A stretch of DNA of 64,000 bases from Neisseria dentiae (GCF_014055005.1 NZ_CP059570.1:868001-932000), one strand, 5' to 3'. Numbered from the stretch's first letter, positions 35,996 through 44,706 are shown. Numbers and translations: made by a program. Notes: generated by a model not told the origin, from the sequence alone.

Positions 35996-36413
35996 ACCCG
36001 CAGCGCGCGAACCGACGCCTGACGAGCAGCGCCGCAAAGCCCGCGCCAAAATCCGCACCATACGCATTTGGGCGTTTGTGGTGCTGGGGCTGTTTGCCGG
36101 CTTCGGCCTGCTTTCCAACTGCGCGCTGTCGAAGCCCAAAGCCAAGCAGGCGATTGTGGATTCGTGCGTGAAAAACGTGCCTTTTTCCGAAAAATGGCAG
36201 GCCGATTTGAAAGCCGCGGGTTTGGAAGGAAAGTCGGAACAGCTTATCGAAAGCTACTGTGTCTGTATGTGGGACGAACCGCTGGAAAAACTGAGCGACA
36301 AGCAGATTCAGTCGCTCAGCAAAATCAGCCCGCAGGAACAGCTCGAACTGCTCGGCGGTGCGGAAGCCTTTGAAGCACGCGACAAACAGTGCGTGGCGGG
36401 ATTGGCGAAATAA
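35979..36413 (+). CDS. Membrane-anchored protein with C/CxC/C pattern (unknown function)
   Basis: A 144-residue protein overlapping the end of hom by 17 bases, so probably translationally linked. It has a charged N-terminus, one membrane segment (IWAFVVLGLFAGFGLL, about 30-45) and an exported part with C-x(30)-CxC-x(41)-C. A Trp lies 10 residues after the first Cys of the pattern. The spacing closely matches the lipoprotein at 9892-10245. The function is not recognised. Confidence 0.75.
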   Translation: MAATDKPAAREPTPDEQRRKARAKIRTIRIWAFVVLGLFAGFGLLSNCALSKPKAKQAIVDSCVKNVPFSEKWQADLKAAGLEGKSEQLIESYCVCMWDEPLEKLSDKQIQSLSKISPQEQLELLGGAEAFEARDKQCVAGLAK

Positions 36414-36453
36414 CGCGGAAACCGGAGGCTTTAACCGGCTGGAATTTGAAACC

Positions 36454-36612
36454 GAAGCCTTTGTAAAACCCACTCAGGCCGTCTGAAACCTTTCAGACGG
36501 CCTGAACATTTAAAAATCAAATTAAAACCTGAATCCCGTTATTCCCCGCCCGTGCGGGAATAACGGGATTTAAGCATTTCAGACGGCCTGAAGGTATTTT
36601 TGCAAAGGTTGC
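36454..36612. mobile_element. Degraded dRS3/GAGACCTTTGCAAAA-type element
   Basis: The left part reads GAAGCCTTTGTAAAACCC and the right part GGTATTTTTGCAAAGGTT. The interior has TATTCCCCGCCCGTGCGGGAATA and two DUS. A DUS pair at 36475-36504 lies inside it. The flanks show no clear duplicate, so the borders are uncertain. Confidence 0.45.
36475..36504 (+). terminator. DUS-pair terminator downstream of hom operon
   Basis: CAGGCCGTCTGAAA and TTTCAGACGGCCTG form a tight hairpin 60 bases after the stop of the gene following hom. Confidence 0.65.
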
Positions 36613-36655
36613 GGCTTGTAACTTTTACAAGTTATGTCGGTTTTTGAAGTCTCTG

Positions 36656-36731
36656 CATCATGCACGGGCTTGACCGGTTCATCTTATTGTTTGAAAAGGA
36701 GCGGAGATACCCGGGTCAAGCCCGGGCATGA
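36656..36731. repeat. Diverged inverted repeat (CGGGCTTGACC family)
   Basis: CATGCACGGGCTTGACCGG at the left pairs imperfectly with CCCGGGTCAAGCCCGGGCATG at the right. It is of the same family as 37-111. Nothing else is seen between here and truB. Confidence 0.5.
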
Positions 36732-36820
36732 AGAAACGGTTACCAAGTAAGCGGGTCGGCGATAACGGCACATAAACTTTTGTGGCGTTTTTTGGGATTT
36801 TTCAACGGTTTTAGGGCGAA

Positions 36821-37720
36821 CTATTGCGCCGTATTCATCAGCCGTACCGCTTTCAGACGGCCTTCGTGCGGTTCGGCCAGCCCGATGAAGGCGCCGTTTT
36901 CGCGATAGATACGCAAGGGCAGGGCGGCGGTTTGGCCGTCGAACTGCGGGCGCTGGCCTTTTTGCAGCATATCGGCGGCTTGTTCGCTGATAACGGCTGC
37001 GGGCAGGTGTTGCACCAGCGCGTCGCACGGCAGCAGCAGCGTGTCGCGTTCGCCTTCGCTTAAGGCTTCGAGCGCTTCGAGGGTGTGGCTTTGGGCGATG
37101 GTGAAGCCTGCGGTTTCGGTGCGGCGCAGGGCGGTGAGGTGGGCGAAGGTGCCGGTGTGTTTGGCGATGTCTTCGCTGAGGGTGCGGATGTAGGTGCCTT
37201 TGCTGCAACGCACGTCAATCACGGCGGCGGGCGGGGCGAACGAGCGGATGTTGATCGAATAGATTTCGATGTCGCGCGCTTTGCGCTCGATGGTGATGCC
37301 TTTGCGGGCGTATTCGTAGAGCGGTTTGCCTTCGTGTTTCAGCGCCGAAAACATCGGCGGCACTTGGCGGATTTTGCCCGTTAGCGCGCGGCAGGCCGTC
37401 TGAAAAGCGGCCGGGCTGATATTTGCGGGCGCGGTGGCAACGGTTTCGCCTTCGGCATCGCCCGTGGCGGTGGCTTCGCCTAGCTTCAGCGTGGCGGTGT
37501 AGGCTTTGTCGGCATCGAGCAGGTATTGGGCGAATTTGGCGGCTTCGCCGAAACACACGGGCAAGAGGCCGGTGGCGAGCGGATCGAGCACGCCGGTGTG
37601 CCCCGCTTTTTCGGCGCGGTAGAGGCGGCGGGCTTTTTGCAGGGCGGTGTTGCTCGACAGCCCTTGCGGTTTGTCGAGCAGCAGCACGCCGTTTACGGGG
37701 CGTTTGGGCGGTTTGTGCAT
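36821..37720 (-). CDS. truB: tRNA pseudouridine-55 synthase
   Basis: A 299-residue TruB, which forms pseudouridine 55 in tRNA. The opening GVLLLDKPQGLSSNTALQ and the catalytic Asp in HTGVLDPLATGLLPV are diagnostic. MFSALKHEGKPLYEYAR and a PUA-like C-terminus follow. It is 71 bases downstream of rbfA in the same direction, as in the conserved rbfA-truB operon. Two DUS lie in the gene, one encoding GRLK near the end. Confidence 0.95.
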   Translation of the reverse strand: MHKPPKRPVNGVLLLDKPQGLSSNTALQKARRLYRAEKAGHTGVLDPLATGLLPVCFGEAAKFAQYLLDADKAYTATLKLGEATATGDAEGETVATAPANISPAAFQTACRALTGKIRQVPPMFSALKHEGKPLYEYARKGITIERKARDIEIYSINIRSFAPPAAVIDVRCSKGTYIRTLSEDIAKHTGTFAHLTALRRTETAGFTIAQSHTLEALEALSEGERDTLLLPCDALVQHLPAAVISEQAADMLQKGQRPQFDGQTAALPLRIYRENGAFIGLAEPHEGRLKAVRLMNTAQ

Positions 37721-37791
37721 ACGGGGTTTTAGTGTGTGTTGCGGAGAAAGGGCGGTGTTTCAGACGGCCTGGGGGCGGTTGCGGTTTCCGT

Positions 37792-38163
37792 TCAGTCTTC
37801 CACCGGTTTTTCCGCCGCAACCTGATCGATCAGGTGCGAGATGCTCATGCCGCGTTCCAGCGATTCGTCGTATTTGAAATGCAGCTCGGGTATGCGGAAC
37901 AGCTTGATGCGTTTGCCCAATTCGCTGCGCAGATAGCCTTTGGCGTGTTCGAGCGCGTCTTCGGTGATTTCGCGGGTGGCATCGTCGAGCACGGTGTAGT
38001 AAACGGTGGCGTGGCTGTAATCGCGGGTAACTTCCACATCGTTGATGGTGATGAAACCGGCGCGCGGGTCTTTCAAACCTTTGCGCACCAGCTCGGCCAG
38101 CTCGCGCATAATCTGTTCTTTTACGCGGTCTTGGCGGGCGTAGCCCCGTTGGGGTTTTCTCAT
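37792..38163 (-). CDS. rbfA: Ribosome-binding factor A
   Basis: A 123-residue small-subunit maturation factor with a KH-like fold. RVKEQIMRELAELVRKGLKDPR, ITINDVEVTRDYSHATVYYT and IPELHFKYDESLERG are family segments. GGATAAGT precedes the ATG at 38163. It probably leads a transcript with truB. Confidence 0.94.
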   Translation of the reverse strand: MRKPQRGYARQDRVKEQIMRELAELVRKGLKDPRAGFITINDVEVTRDYSHATVYYTVLDDATREITEDALEHAKGYLRSELGKRIKLFRIPELHFKYDESLERGMSISHLIDQVAAEKPVED

Positions 38164-38187
38164 GGACTTATCCTTTAAATCAATGAT

Positions 38188-38213
38188 GCCGTCTGAAAAA
38201 AGTTTCAGACGGC
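38188..38213. terminator. DUS-pair hairpin upstream of rbfA
   Basis: GCCGTCTGAAAAAA and TTTCAGACGGC pair between the Correia element and rbfA. This copy has the AT-extended DUS form (ATGCCGTCTGAA). Confidence 0.5.
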
Positions 38214-38241
38214 CTGATATTCAACCGGCGCCATTATAGCT

Positions 38242-38397
38242 TATAGTGGATTAAATTTAAATTGAGACAAGGCGGCGAGCCGCAGACAGTACAGGTAGTA
38301 CGGAACCGATTCTGTTGCCGCTTCAGCGGCTTACAAAATCGTTCTCTTTGAGCTAAGGCGAGCCAACGCCGTATCAGTTTAAATGTGATCCACTATG
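38242..38397. repeat. Correia repeat enclosed element (CREE), full length
   Basis: A 156-base element starting TATAGTGGATTAAATTTAAA and ending GTGATCCACTATG. It has the characteristic inside GACAAGGCGGCGAGCCGCAG and AATCGTTCTCTTTGAGC. Correia elements are known in Neisseria to carry promoters and RNase III sites. This one lies in the divergent region between rbfA (-) and the oxidoreductase (+), so it could influence either. Confidence 0.93.
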
Positions 38398-38468
38398 TTT
38401 CTCTTTCAGACGGCCTGAAAAAGCGGTAGGCTTAGGATAACACTCAACAACAAAACAGGAGCTTCGCC

Positions 38469-39515
38469 ATGAATCAACCCATCAGAATCGGCCTGGCCGG
38501 TTTCGGCCTTTCCGCCAAAGTGTTCCACCTGCCGTTTTGGCGGGCGGACGGGCGGTTTGAAGTGGTGCGCGTGTTGCAGCGTTCGGGTAACTCGGCGCAG
38601 GAAGTGCTGCCCGAAGCCGAAATCGTGCGCGATTTTAGCGGCTTATTGGCAGACGATACGGATTTAATCGTGATTACCACGCCCAACCAAACTCATTTCG
38701 AGTTTGCCAAACAAGCCATGCTGGCGGGCAAGCACGTGGTGGTGGAAAAGCCGCTGTGCGCCACCGCAGCCGAAGCGCGCGAACTGGCGGCGCTGGCCGA
38801 TAAGCAGGGCGTGGTGCTGGCGGTGTATCAAAACCGCCGCTGGGACGCCGCGCCGCTAACCGCCAAGCAGCTGCTTTCAGACGGCCTGTTGGGCGATATT
38901 GTTGATTGCGAAATCCGTTTCGAGCGTTACGCCGAGGGCTTAAACCAAAAAGGCTGGAAAGAAACCGGCGAGGCGGGCGTGGGTTTGGTGTACGACTTAG
39001 GCTCGCATCTGGCCGATATGGCGGTGGATTTGTTCGGCCTGCCGCAGGAAATCTATGCCGACGTGCGCTACCAGCACGAAGGCGCGGTGAGCGACGATAA
39101 TTTTCAAATGCTGTTTTATTACCCCGACGGTAAAAAAGTTTCGCTGACGGCGGGCAAATATATGCGCGAACCGCTGCCGTTTATGGCGTTGCACGGCAAG
39201 CGCGGCTCTTATGTGAAACAGAACGCCGACAATCAGGAAACCCTGCTGGGCGCGGGCGCGGTGCCCGAGGGTGATTGGAACCGAGAACCCGAAGAGCAAT
39301 GGGGCATTCTGCACACGAAAACCGCCGAAGGAAACGTGATCCGCCAACGCTTTGAAGGTGCACGCGGCGACTACGGCGCGTTTTACCGCAACCTTTACGA
39401 TGTGCTGGTTAACGGCGCCGGATTGGCGGTGAAACCGCAGCAGGTGGCGCAGGTTTTGGATTTGCTGGAAAAGGCTTATCAGAGTGCGGCAGGCAAGGCG
39501 CGGGTGAAGGTTTGA
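38469..39515 (+). CDS. Gfo/Idh/MocA-family NAD(P)-dependent oxidoreductase
   Basis: A 348-residue oxidoreductase. The N-terminal Rossmann fold is RIGLAGFGLSAKVFHLPFW. LIVITTPNQTHFEFAKQAM and the family lysine motif HVVVEKPLCA follow at about 85-95, and VYDLGSHLADMAVDLFG in the C-terminal domain. It resembles YdgJ-like enzymes. The substrate, probably a sugar or inositol derivative, cannot be read. A DUS encodes LLSDGLLG. AGGAG is upstream of the ATG. Confidence 0.9.
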   Translation: MNQPIRIGLAGFGLSAKVFHLPFWRADGRFEVVRVLQRSGNSAQEVLPEAEIVRDFSGLLADDTDLIVITTPNQTHFEFAKQAMLAGKHVVVEKPLCATAAEARELAALADKQGVVLAVYQNRRWDAAPLTAKQLLSDGLLGDIVDCEIRFERYAEGLNQKGWKETGEAGVGLVYDLGSHLADMAVDLFGLPQEIYADVRYQHEGAVSDDNFQMLFYYPDGKKVSLTAGKYMREPLPFMALHGKRGSYVKQNADNQETLLGAGAVPEGDWNREPEEQWGILHTKTAEGNVIRQRFEGARGDYGAFYRNLYDVLVNGAGLAVKPQQVAQVLDLLEKAYQSAAGKARVKV

Positions 39516-39568
39516 TTTGGTTTGTATCGATGCTTGGTTTGCAGGCCGTCTGAAATATCTGGCTCCGC

Positions 39569-39593
39569 CATACTCGGGTCAAGCCCGAGTATG
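39569..39593. repeat. Short palindrome CATACTCGGGTC...CCCGAGTATG
   Basis: A near-perfect 25-base palindrome of the dispersed GTCATACTCGGG family, located between two convergent genes, where it may help termination. Confidence 0.6.
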
Positions 39594-39636
39594 ACGCAAG
39601 TGTCAAACGTGTTCAAACAACAGGCAAACCGCAGGT

Positions 39637-40416
39637 TTAACGGTAAACCATGCCGCCGTCGATAATCACCGATTGGCCGGTCATGTAGTCGGAATCGGGC
39701 GATGCCAGATAATGCACCAGCGCGGCCACGTCTTGCGGCACTTGGGTGCGGCCCATCAGAATGCCTGCCGAGAATTTGGCGAAGGCTTCGCCGGGTTTCA
39801 GACCGAGGTGTTTGCCCATTTCGGCGTCGATGCGCTCCCACATTTTGGTGCCGGCCACGCCGGGGCAGTAGCCGTTGACGGTGATTTTGTATTTGGCCAG
39901 CTCTTTGGCGGCGGCGATGGTGAGTGCGCGCACGGAAAATTTGCTGGCGCAGTAAACGCCTAAAAGGTCGAACGATTCGTGGCCGGCGATGCTGCACGCG
40001 TTGATGATTTTGTAAACCTTGTCGCCGCCCTGTTTCTTCATCTGCTCGGCGGCGGCCTGAATGCCGTAGAGCACGCCTTTGACGTTGATGTCGAACACGC
40101 GGTCGAAATCGGCTTCGGTTACGTTTTCGAGCGGCATCACTTCTTCGATGCCGGCGTTGTTGATAAACACATCAATGCTGCTGAAAGCGGCAACGGCGTG
40201 CTGCACGAGGGCAAACTGGTCTTCGCGCTTGGCCACATTGCCATGAAAAGCGGTAACGGGCTGGTTGCGGCTTTTGAATTCCTGCTCGGTTTGGGCGAGT
40301 TTTTCGGCGTTGATGTCGGACAAAACGATGTTGAAACCGTCTTGGGCGAGGCGTTCGGCAATGCCTTTGCCGAGGCCGTCGGCCGAGCCTGTGATAACGG
40401 CGGTTTTTTGTGCCAT
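39637..40416 (-). CDS. butA: Acetoin/diacetyl reductase (2,3-butanediol dehydrogenase type)
   Basis: A 259-residue short-chain dehydrogenase. The cofactor motif is TGSADGLGKGIAERL, then NNAGIEE, and the catalytic residues are in NACSIAG and YCASKF. NGYCPGVAGTKMW and the GKHLGLKPGEAF region are typical of (S)-acetoin-forming diacetyl reductases. Its place at the end of the acetoin gene set supports interconversion of diacetyl, acetoin and butanediol. Confidence 0.85.
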   Translation of the reverse strand: MAQKTAVITGSADGLGKGIAERLAQDGFNIVLSDINAEKLAQTEQEFKSRNQPVTAFHGNVAKREDQFALVQHAVAAFSSIDVFINNAGIEEVMPLENVTEADFDRVFDINVKGVLYGIQAAAEQMKKQGGDKVYKIINACSIAGHESFDLLGVYCASKFSVRALTIAAAKELAKYKITVNGYCPGVAGTKMWERIDAEMGKHLGLKPGEAFAKFSAGILMGRTQVPQDVAALVHYLASPDSDYMTGQSVIIDGGMVYR

Positions 40417-40448
40417 GATGTTTCTCCTTGTTGGGTTTGCAAAGATTT

Positions 40449-40497
40449 CAGGCCGTCTGAAAATGCTGCATATCGCCGGTGTTTTTCAGACGGCCTG
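40449..40497. repeat. DUS inverted pair within the acetoin cluster
   Basis: CAGGCCGTCTGAAAA and TTTTTCAGACGGCCTG flank a 19-base loop between the lipoyl gene and butA. As a hairpin it could attenuate or process the transcript. Confidence 0.5.
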
Positions 40498-40521
40498 TGT
40501 TTGTGAAAGCGGTGTGCGGGC

Positions 40522-40839
40522 TTATTCGTCGACTTCGTCGGCAGAGGGCGGCACCCATGAGGCGATAAAGGCGTCGATTTCGGCCTCACTGGTGTCGGCG
40601 TCGGCCAAAATGCCGATCAGGGTTTTCACGGGCAGGGTTTCGCCGCCGCCGTGCAGAATGCGGCGCAGCACGCCGGCATCGGCGGCTTCGACCGCGTTGG
40701 TGAGTTTGTCGGTTTCGATGTTCAGGATTTCCATGCCCACGGTAACGGGCGTGCCCACATCGACCAGCCATTCGCTGATGGTGCCTTCTTCCATGGTTAA
40801 GCCCCATTTGGGGATGATCACGGGTTTGATATTGCTCAT
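40522..40839 (-). CDS. Stand-alone lipoyl-domain protein (acetoin dehydrogenase E2 stub)
   Basis: A 105-residue protein that is essentially one lipoyl domain. The lipoylation lysine is in NIETDKLTNAVEA (about 41-53). Before it is IIPKWGLTMEEGTISEWLVD, as at the start of AcoC E2 proteins. The peripheral-subunit-binding and acetyltransferase domains are absent; the protein ends in an acidic SADEVDE tail with a genuine stop. AAGGAGAA precedes the ATG. See findings. Confidence 0.85.
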   Translation of the reverse strand: MSNIKPVIIPKWGLTMEEGTISEWLVDVGTPVTVGMEILNIETDKLTNAVEAADAGVLRRILHGGGETLPVKTLIGILADADTSEAEIDAFIASWVPPSADEVDE

Positions 40840-40875
40840 AATATTCTCCTTCTGGTCTGGGTTGTGTATTTGCGG

Positions 40876-40907
40876 CAGGCCGTCTGAAACCGTGTTCAGA
40901 CGGCCTG
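40876..40907. repeat. DUS inverted pair between acoB and the lipoyl gene
   Basis: CAGGCCGTCTGAAA and TTCAGACGGCCTG form a hairpin in the 78-base gap. It may reduce expression of the downstream genes relative to acoAB. Confidence 0.5.
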
Positions 40908-40917
40908 TGCAGTGTTG

Positions 40918-41937
40918 TTATGCCGTTGCGGCGGCATTCATGGTTTTACGCACGGCATCGGCGATCTGCTTGCCGCCGGGGAGGTAGATTTTTTCCAGCA
41001 CGTTTGAGAACGGCACGGGCACGTGCGGCGGCGATACCATCTGGATGCCCGATTTGAGCGCGCCGAAAATCTGCTGGCACACTTGGGCGGAAATATCGGT
41101 GGCGATGTTGCAGCGCGGGCTGGCTTCGTCCACCACCACCAGGCGGCCGGTTTTTTCCACCGATTTGAGTACGGTGTCGATATCGAGCGGCGAGAGTGTG
41201 CGCAGGTCGATCACTTCCGCTTCCACGCCTTCTTTTTCGAGCGCGCGGGCGGCTTCGAGGCTGCGCGGCACCATCATGCCGTAGGTAACGATGGTGGCGT
41301 CTTTGCCTTCGCGCACGATATTGGCCTGGCCGAAGGGGATGGCATACAGCTCTTCGGGCACTTCGGATTTAGAGGCGTAAAGGCTCTTGTGTTCGCAGAA
41401 AATTACCGGGTCGTTGTCGCGGATGGCCTGCACCAGCAAACCTTTGGCATCGTAGGCGTTGGAAGGGCACACCACTTTCAGGCCGGGCACATGGGTAAAC
41501 ATGGGCGTGAGCATCTGGCTGTGTTGCGCCGCCGCGCTGAAGCCGCCGCCGACCATGGCGCGGATTACCACGGGCGTTTCGGCCTTGCCGCCGAACATAT
41601 AGCGGAACTTGGCGGCCTGGTTGAGGATTTGGTCGAAGCACACGCCCATAAAGTCGATAAACATCAACTCGGCAACCGGACGCAGGCCGCAGGTGGCGGC
41701 ACCGATGGCGGCGCCGACGTAGGCTGCTTCGGAAAGCGGGGTGTCGATCAGGCGGTCGCCGTGTTTGGCATACAGGCCTTTCGACAGGCCGAGCACGCCG
41801 CCCCAGGCGTCGCGTTCGCCGCTGGCGCCGGCGCCGCCGACAATGTCTTCACCCATCATAATCACGGTGGGGTCGCGGGTCATCTCTTGGTCGATGGCTT
41901 CGTTAATCGCTAATTTCATGGTTAATTGGCGGGACAT
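40918..41937 (-). CDS. acoB: Acetoin dehydrogenase E1 beta subunit
   Basis: A 339-residue beta subunit of a thiamine-diphosphate 2-oxo-acid/acetoin dehydrogenase. VIMMGEDIVGGAGASGERDAWGG is at the N-terminus; DTPLSEAAYVGAAIGAATCGLRPV and the transketolase C-terminal part (DLRTLSPLDIDTVLKSVEKTGR) follow. It pairs with acoA 39 bases upstream. GGAGAAACAC lies before the ATG. Confidence 0.92.
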   Translation of the reverse strand: MSRQLTMKLAINEAIDQEMTRDPTVIMMGEDIVGGAGASGERDAWGGVLGLSKGLYAKHGDRLIDTPLSEAAYVGAAIGAATCGLRPVAELMFIDFMGVCFDQILNQAAKFRYMFGGKAETPVVIRAMVGGGFSAAAQHSQMLTPMFTHVPGLKVVCPSNAYDAKGLLVQAIRDNDPVIFCEHKSLYASKSEVPEELYAIPFGQANIVREGKDATIVTYGMMVPRSLEAARALEKEGVEAEVIDLRTLSPLDIDTVLKSVEKTGRLVVVDEASPRCNIATDISAQVCQQIFGALKSGIQMVSPPHVPVPFSNVLEKIYLPGGKQIADAVRKTMNAAATA

Positions 41938-41976
41938 GATGTGTTTCTCCTATTTTGAAATTTTTACACGCTGCGC

Positions 41977-42957
41977 TTAGTACGAAACGTAAACATCGGT
42001 GAGCAGGTCTTCCGGCTCGCAGGGCGGCGCGGCTTTGGCTTCCTGCACCGAGCGTTCGATCAGCGCGGCTACTTCTTGATCTACCGCGTCGAGTTCGGCA
42101 TCGGTAATCACGCCCGCCTCGGTAACGCGTTGGCGGAAAATCTTGATACAGTCGTGGTTGGCGCGCAATTCTTCCACTTCGCCCTTGGGGCGGTAGGTTT
42201 GCGCGTCGCCCTCGAAGTGGCCGTAGAAGCGGTTGGTTTTGCACTCAAGCAGGGCCGGGCCGCCGCCGTTGCGGGCACGGCGGATAACTTCGCCTGCAGC
42301 TTCATACACGGCGAAAAAGTCGTTGCCGTCCACCACCACGCCGGGGATGCCGAAGCCTACGCCGCGGTCGGCAAAGCTGTTGGAGGCGGTGCCGTAGTCG
42401 CGCGAGGTGGATTCGGCATAGCCGTTGTTTTCCACCACGAAAATCACCGGCAGGTTCCACACGGCCGCCAGATTCATGCTTTCCAAAACCGTGCCCTGGT
42501 TGGCCGCGCCGTCGCCGCAGAACGTTACCGCCACGCCGCCGTTGCCTTTGAATTTGGCCGCCAGCGCCGCGCCGCAGGCCAGCGGTGCGCCCGCGCCCAC
42601 GATGCCGTTGGCGCCCATCATGCCTTTCGACAAATCGGCGATGTGCATCGAGCCGCCTTTGCCGCGGCACACGCCGTCGCGCTTGCCGTAGATTTCTTTC
42701 ATCATGCCGATTACGTCCACCCCTTTGGCGATACAGTGGCCGTGGCCGCGGTGGGTGCTGGTGATGCGGTCTTCATCGTTCAGGTGGTAGAGTACGCCGG
42801 TGCCGGTGGCTTCTTCGCCGGCGTAAAGGTGCACGAAGCCGGGAATGTCGCCGCGCGCGAAGTCAACGTGCAGCCGCTCTTCGAAATCGCGTATGGTTTT
42901 CATACGGCGGTAAACGTCGAGCAGTTGGTTTTTGTCCAAAGGCAATTTGGTGCTCAT
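41977..42957 (-). CDS. acoA: Acetoin dehydrogenase E1 alpha subunit
   Basis: A 326-residue thiamine-diphosphate-binding alpha subunit. RMKTIRDFEERLH opens the fold. HRGHGHCIAKG and GKGGSMHIADLSKGMMGANGIVG are close to AcoA, and the ThDP motif is CGDGAANQGT...VVENNGYAES. Together with acoB it should cleave acetoin and pass the acetyl unit to a lipoyl group. AAGGAGAAAC precedes the ATG. Confidence 0.92.
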   Translation of the reverse strand: MSTKLPLDKNQLLDVYRRMKTIRDFEERLHVDFARGDIPGFVHLYAGEEATGTGVLYHLNDEDRITSTHRGHGHCIAKGVDVIGMMKEIYGKRDGVCRGKGGSMHIADLSKGMMGANGIVGAGAPLACGAALAAKFKGNGGVAVTFCGDGAANQGTVLESMNLAAVWNLPVIFVVENNGYAESTSRDYGTASNSFADRGVGFGIPGVVVDGNDFFAVYEAAGEVIRRARNGGGPALLECKTNRFYGHFEGDAQTYRPKGEVEELRANHDCIKIFRQRVTEAGVITDAELDAVDQEVAALIERSVQEAKAAPPCEPEDLLTDVYVSY

Positions 42958-42990
42958 GGTGTTTCTCCTTGTTCAACGGGGTTTTGTTTG

Positions 42991-43020
42991 AGGCCGTCTG
43001 AAAAGGCTTCAGACGGCCTA
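42991..43020. repeat. DUS inverted pair between acoX and acoA
   Basis: AGGCCGTCTGAAA and TTCAGACGGCCTA form a hairpin upstream of acoA, adjacent to the TIR element. Confidence 0.55.
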
Positions 43021-43183
43021 GAGCGTGTAGTCAAAAAGCGTTGCGGCGGTATTTTTGGTTAAAATCCGCATCTGCGGCGTTCAAAATGCTCGCAAGATGT
43101 CCAATCTTGCTGTGCTTTTTGCCTTGCATCTGCGGATTTTTCCTCAAAAAACCGCTTCACAAGCCTTCTGACGACACGCCCTA
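43019..43183. mobile_element. TIR element, AGGGCGTGTAGTC family (long form)
   Basis: The left end is TAGAGCGTGTAGTCAAAAAG and the right end, read inward, is TAGGGCGTGTCGTCAGAAGG, with GCATCTGCGG and its complement further in. It is related to the short copy at 3577-3655. No open frame of note is found. With DUS copies it accounts for the 405-base gap 42958-43362. Confidence 0.55.
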
Positions 43184-43362
43184 GCTGGATTCCCTTGTGT
43201 AAAAATATCGTGTTGGGCGGCAGTTGTTTTAACCGGGCAGCCATCGGGCTTTATCCCGGCAGAGCCTGAAAATATAAAAACGGTTGGAACGGCTGCTTCT
43301 CTAAACATTATTTTTTCAGACGGCCTAAACGGCTTACAAAGGCCTCAGGCCGTCTGAAAACC

Positions 43363-44412
43363 TCAAACCTCGTGCAGTTTTTGCGCGCACACATATTTCA
43401 AAATCGCAGGAACATCCAGCGTGTAGAACGCGTTTTCCTGCAACGAAATCAAGGCATATTCATGCTCGCGCAGGGCGATTTCGCGTTCGCCGTCCAGCGC
43501 AATCAGGCAGTTTTGGCCGCTCACGCGGTATTCTTCGCCGGCTTTGAAACGGCGGAAAGAAGCGATTTCGATGTCTTCCACCTTGCCGGGCGACAGCACC
43601 GCCTGAATGGTGAACGTTTTGGCGGCCGGTTCGTGCGTGCCGTAGGCCGGCACCAGCTCGATCAGCAGGCCGCCCGCGTCATGGCGGCCTACGGGCTGCA
43701 AAGCCGCCGCCACCGCCGACAAGCCCACGGCTTCAATCGATGCCTGCGTAGAAATCACCGTGCGCAGCGTATCGGTTTGGCTGATGGCTTTGGCACCAAG
43801 TATCGCCTCGTTCAACACCGCCGCATCAATCAGCGCCACATCGTTTTGCTTTTCGAGGCCGTCTGAACCGAATGTGCGGATATGCAGGCATTTGTTGGGC
43901 CGCAGCGCGTGTTCGTCGGGTACGCGGCCGGCGGCATACAGCCCTGCCGCCCATGCCGTTACGGTTACTTCGCGCATCGGCGGGAAAGCATTGTTGGTGC
44001 CGGTGGAAATGCCGGCGATGGGGATGTCGCGGCAGCCTTTCACCACCGCACGGTGGGTGCCGTCGCCGCCGAGCACCAGCAAAGCCGCCACACCTTCGCG
44101 CCGCATGATTTCCGCCGCCCGCACCGAATCTTCGGTTTTGGTGCGCACCGGCATATCCAGCCAGCGCAGGCGCGGCAGCGGGTAGCGCGACTCCTCCGCC
44201 GCTGCCGGCAGCTGCCGTTCCAAATGCAGGCGCAGCCCTTCCATTTCGGGCATGAGCAGCACTTCATCCACTTTGCAGGCGGCAAGTGCCTGCAAAATCC
44301 GCAGCAGCATATTGGCGCGTTCGCCCAGCGTCAGCCCCGCCGCATGGGAAATCACACGGCGGATGTCGCGGGCGGATACGGGGTTGGCGATAATGCCGAT
44401 TCGGACGGTCAT
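43363..44412 (-). CDS. acoX: AcoX-like NAD-kinase-fold protein
   Basis: A 349-residue protein related to ATP-NAD kinases. IGIIANPVSARDIRRVIS at the N-terminus, the kinase motif VLGGDGTHRAV and GISTGTNNAFP in the middle are diagnostic. It is the type encoded with acetoin dehydrogenase genes as AcoX, whose exact role is unresolved. AAAGGAGC precedes ATG 44412. It is first in the minus-strand acetoin gene set. A DUS encodes FGSDGLE. Confidence 0.88.
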   Translation of the reverse strand: MTVRIGIIANPVSARDIRRVISHAAGLTLGERANMLLRILQALAACKVDEVLLMPEMEGLRLHLERQLPAAAEESRYPLPRLRWLDMPVRTKTEDSVRAAEIMRREGVAALLVLGGDGTHRAVVKGCRDIPIAGISTGTNNAFPPMREVTVTAWAAGLYAAGRVPDEHALRPNKCLHIRTFGSDGLEKQNDVALIDAAVLNEAILGAKAISQTDTLRTVISTQASIEAVGLSAVAAALQPVGRHDAGGLLIELVPAYGTHEPAAKTFTIQAVLSPGKVEDIEIASFRRFKAGEEYRVSGQNCLIALDGEREIALREHEYALISLQENAFYTLDVPAILKYVCAQKLHEV

Positions 44413-44653
44413 GGCGCGCTCCTTTGACAGGGTTTGCCAGATTCTTAGCAAACGGCGTGCCATAACGCTAAAATTTTATTATATTATTGAATTTAAATAG
44501 AAAATAATTATTTAGGCAGTGGCGGGGTAGGGAGGTGTTACTGTAACAATCGAGGGTGTAACAGGGTGGGGTGATACAGGTGTGACAGTGAAATGTATGG
44601 ATATTCTTATCAAAGAAAGCATTAATGAGACCAAACTGCAGTTTCCAAAATTT

Positions 44654-44682
44654 CAGGCCGTCTGAACGTTTCAGACGGCCTG
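44654..44682 (-). terminator. DUS-pair terminator after the BON-LysM gene
   Basis: CAGGCCGTCTGAA and TTCAGACGGCCTG form a hairpin 24 bases past the stop of the minus-strand BON-LysM gene. The rest of 44413-44653 is AT-rich with no gene seen. Confidence 0.7.
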
Positions 44683-44706
44683 TTTACGAGACAGGGTAAA
44701 ACCGGA

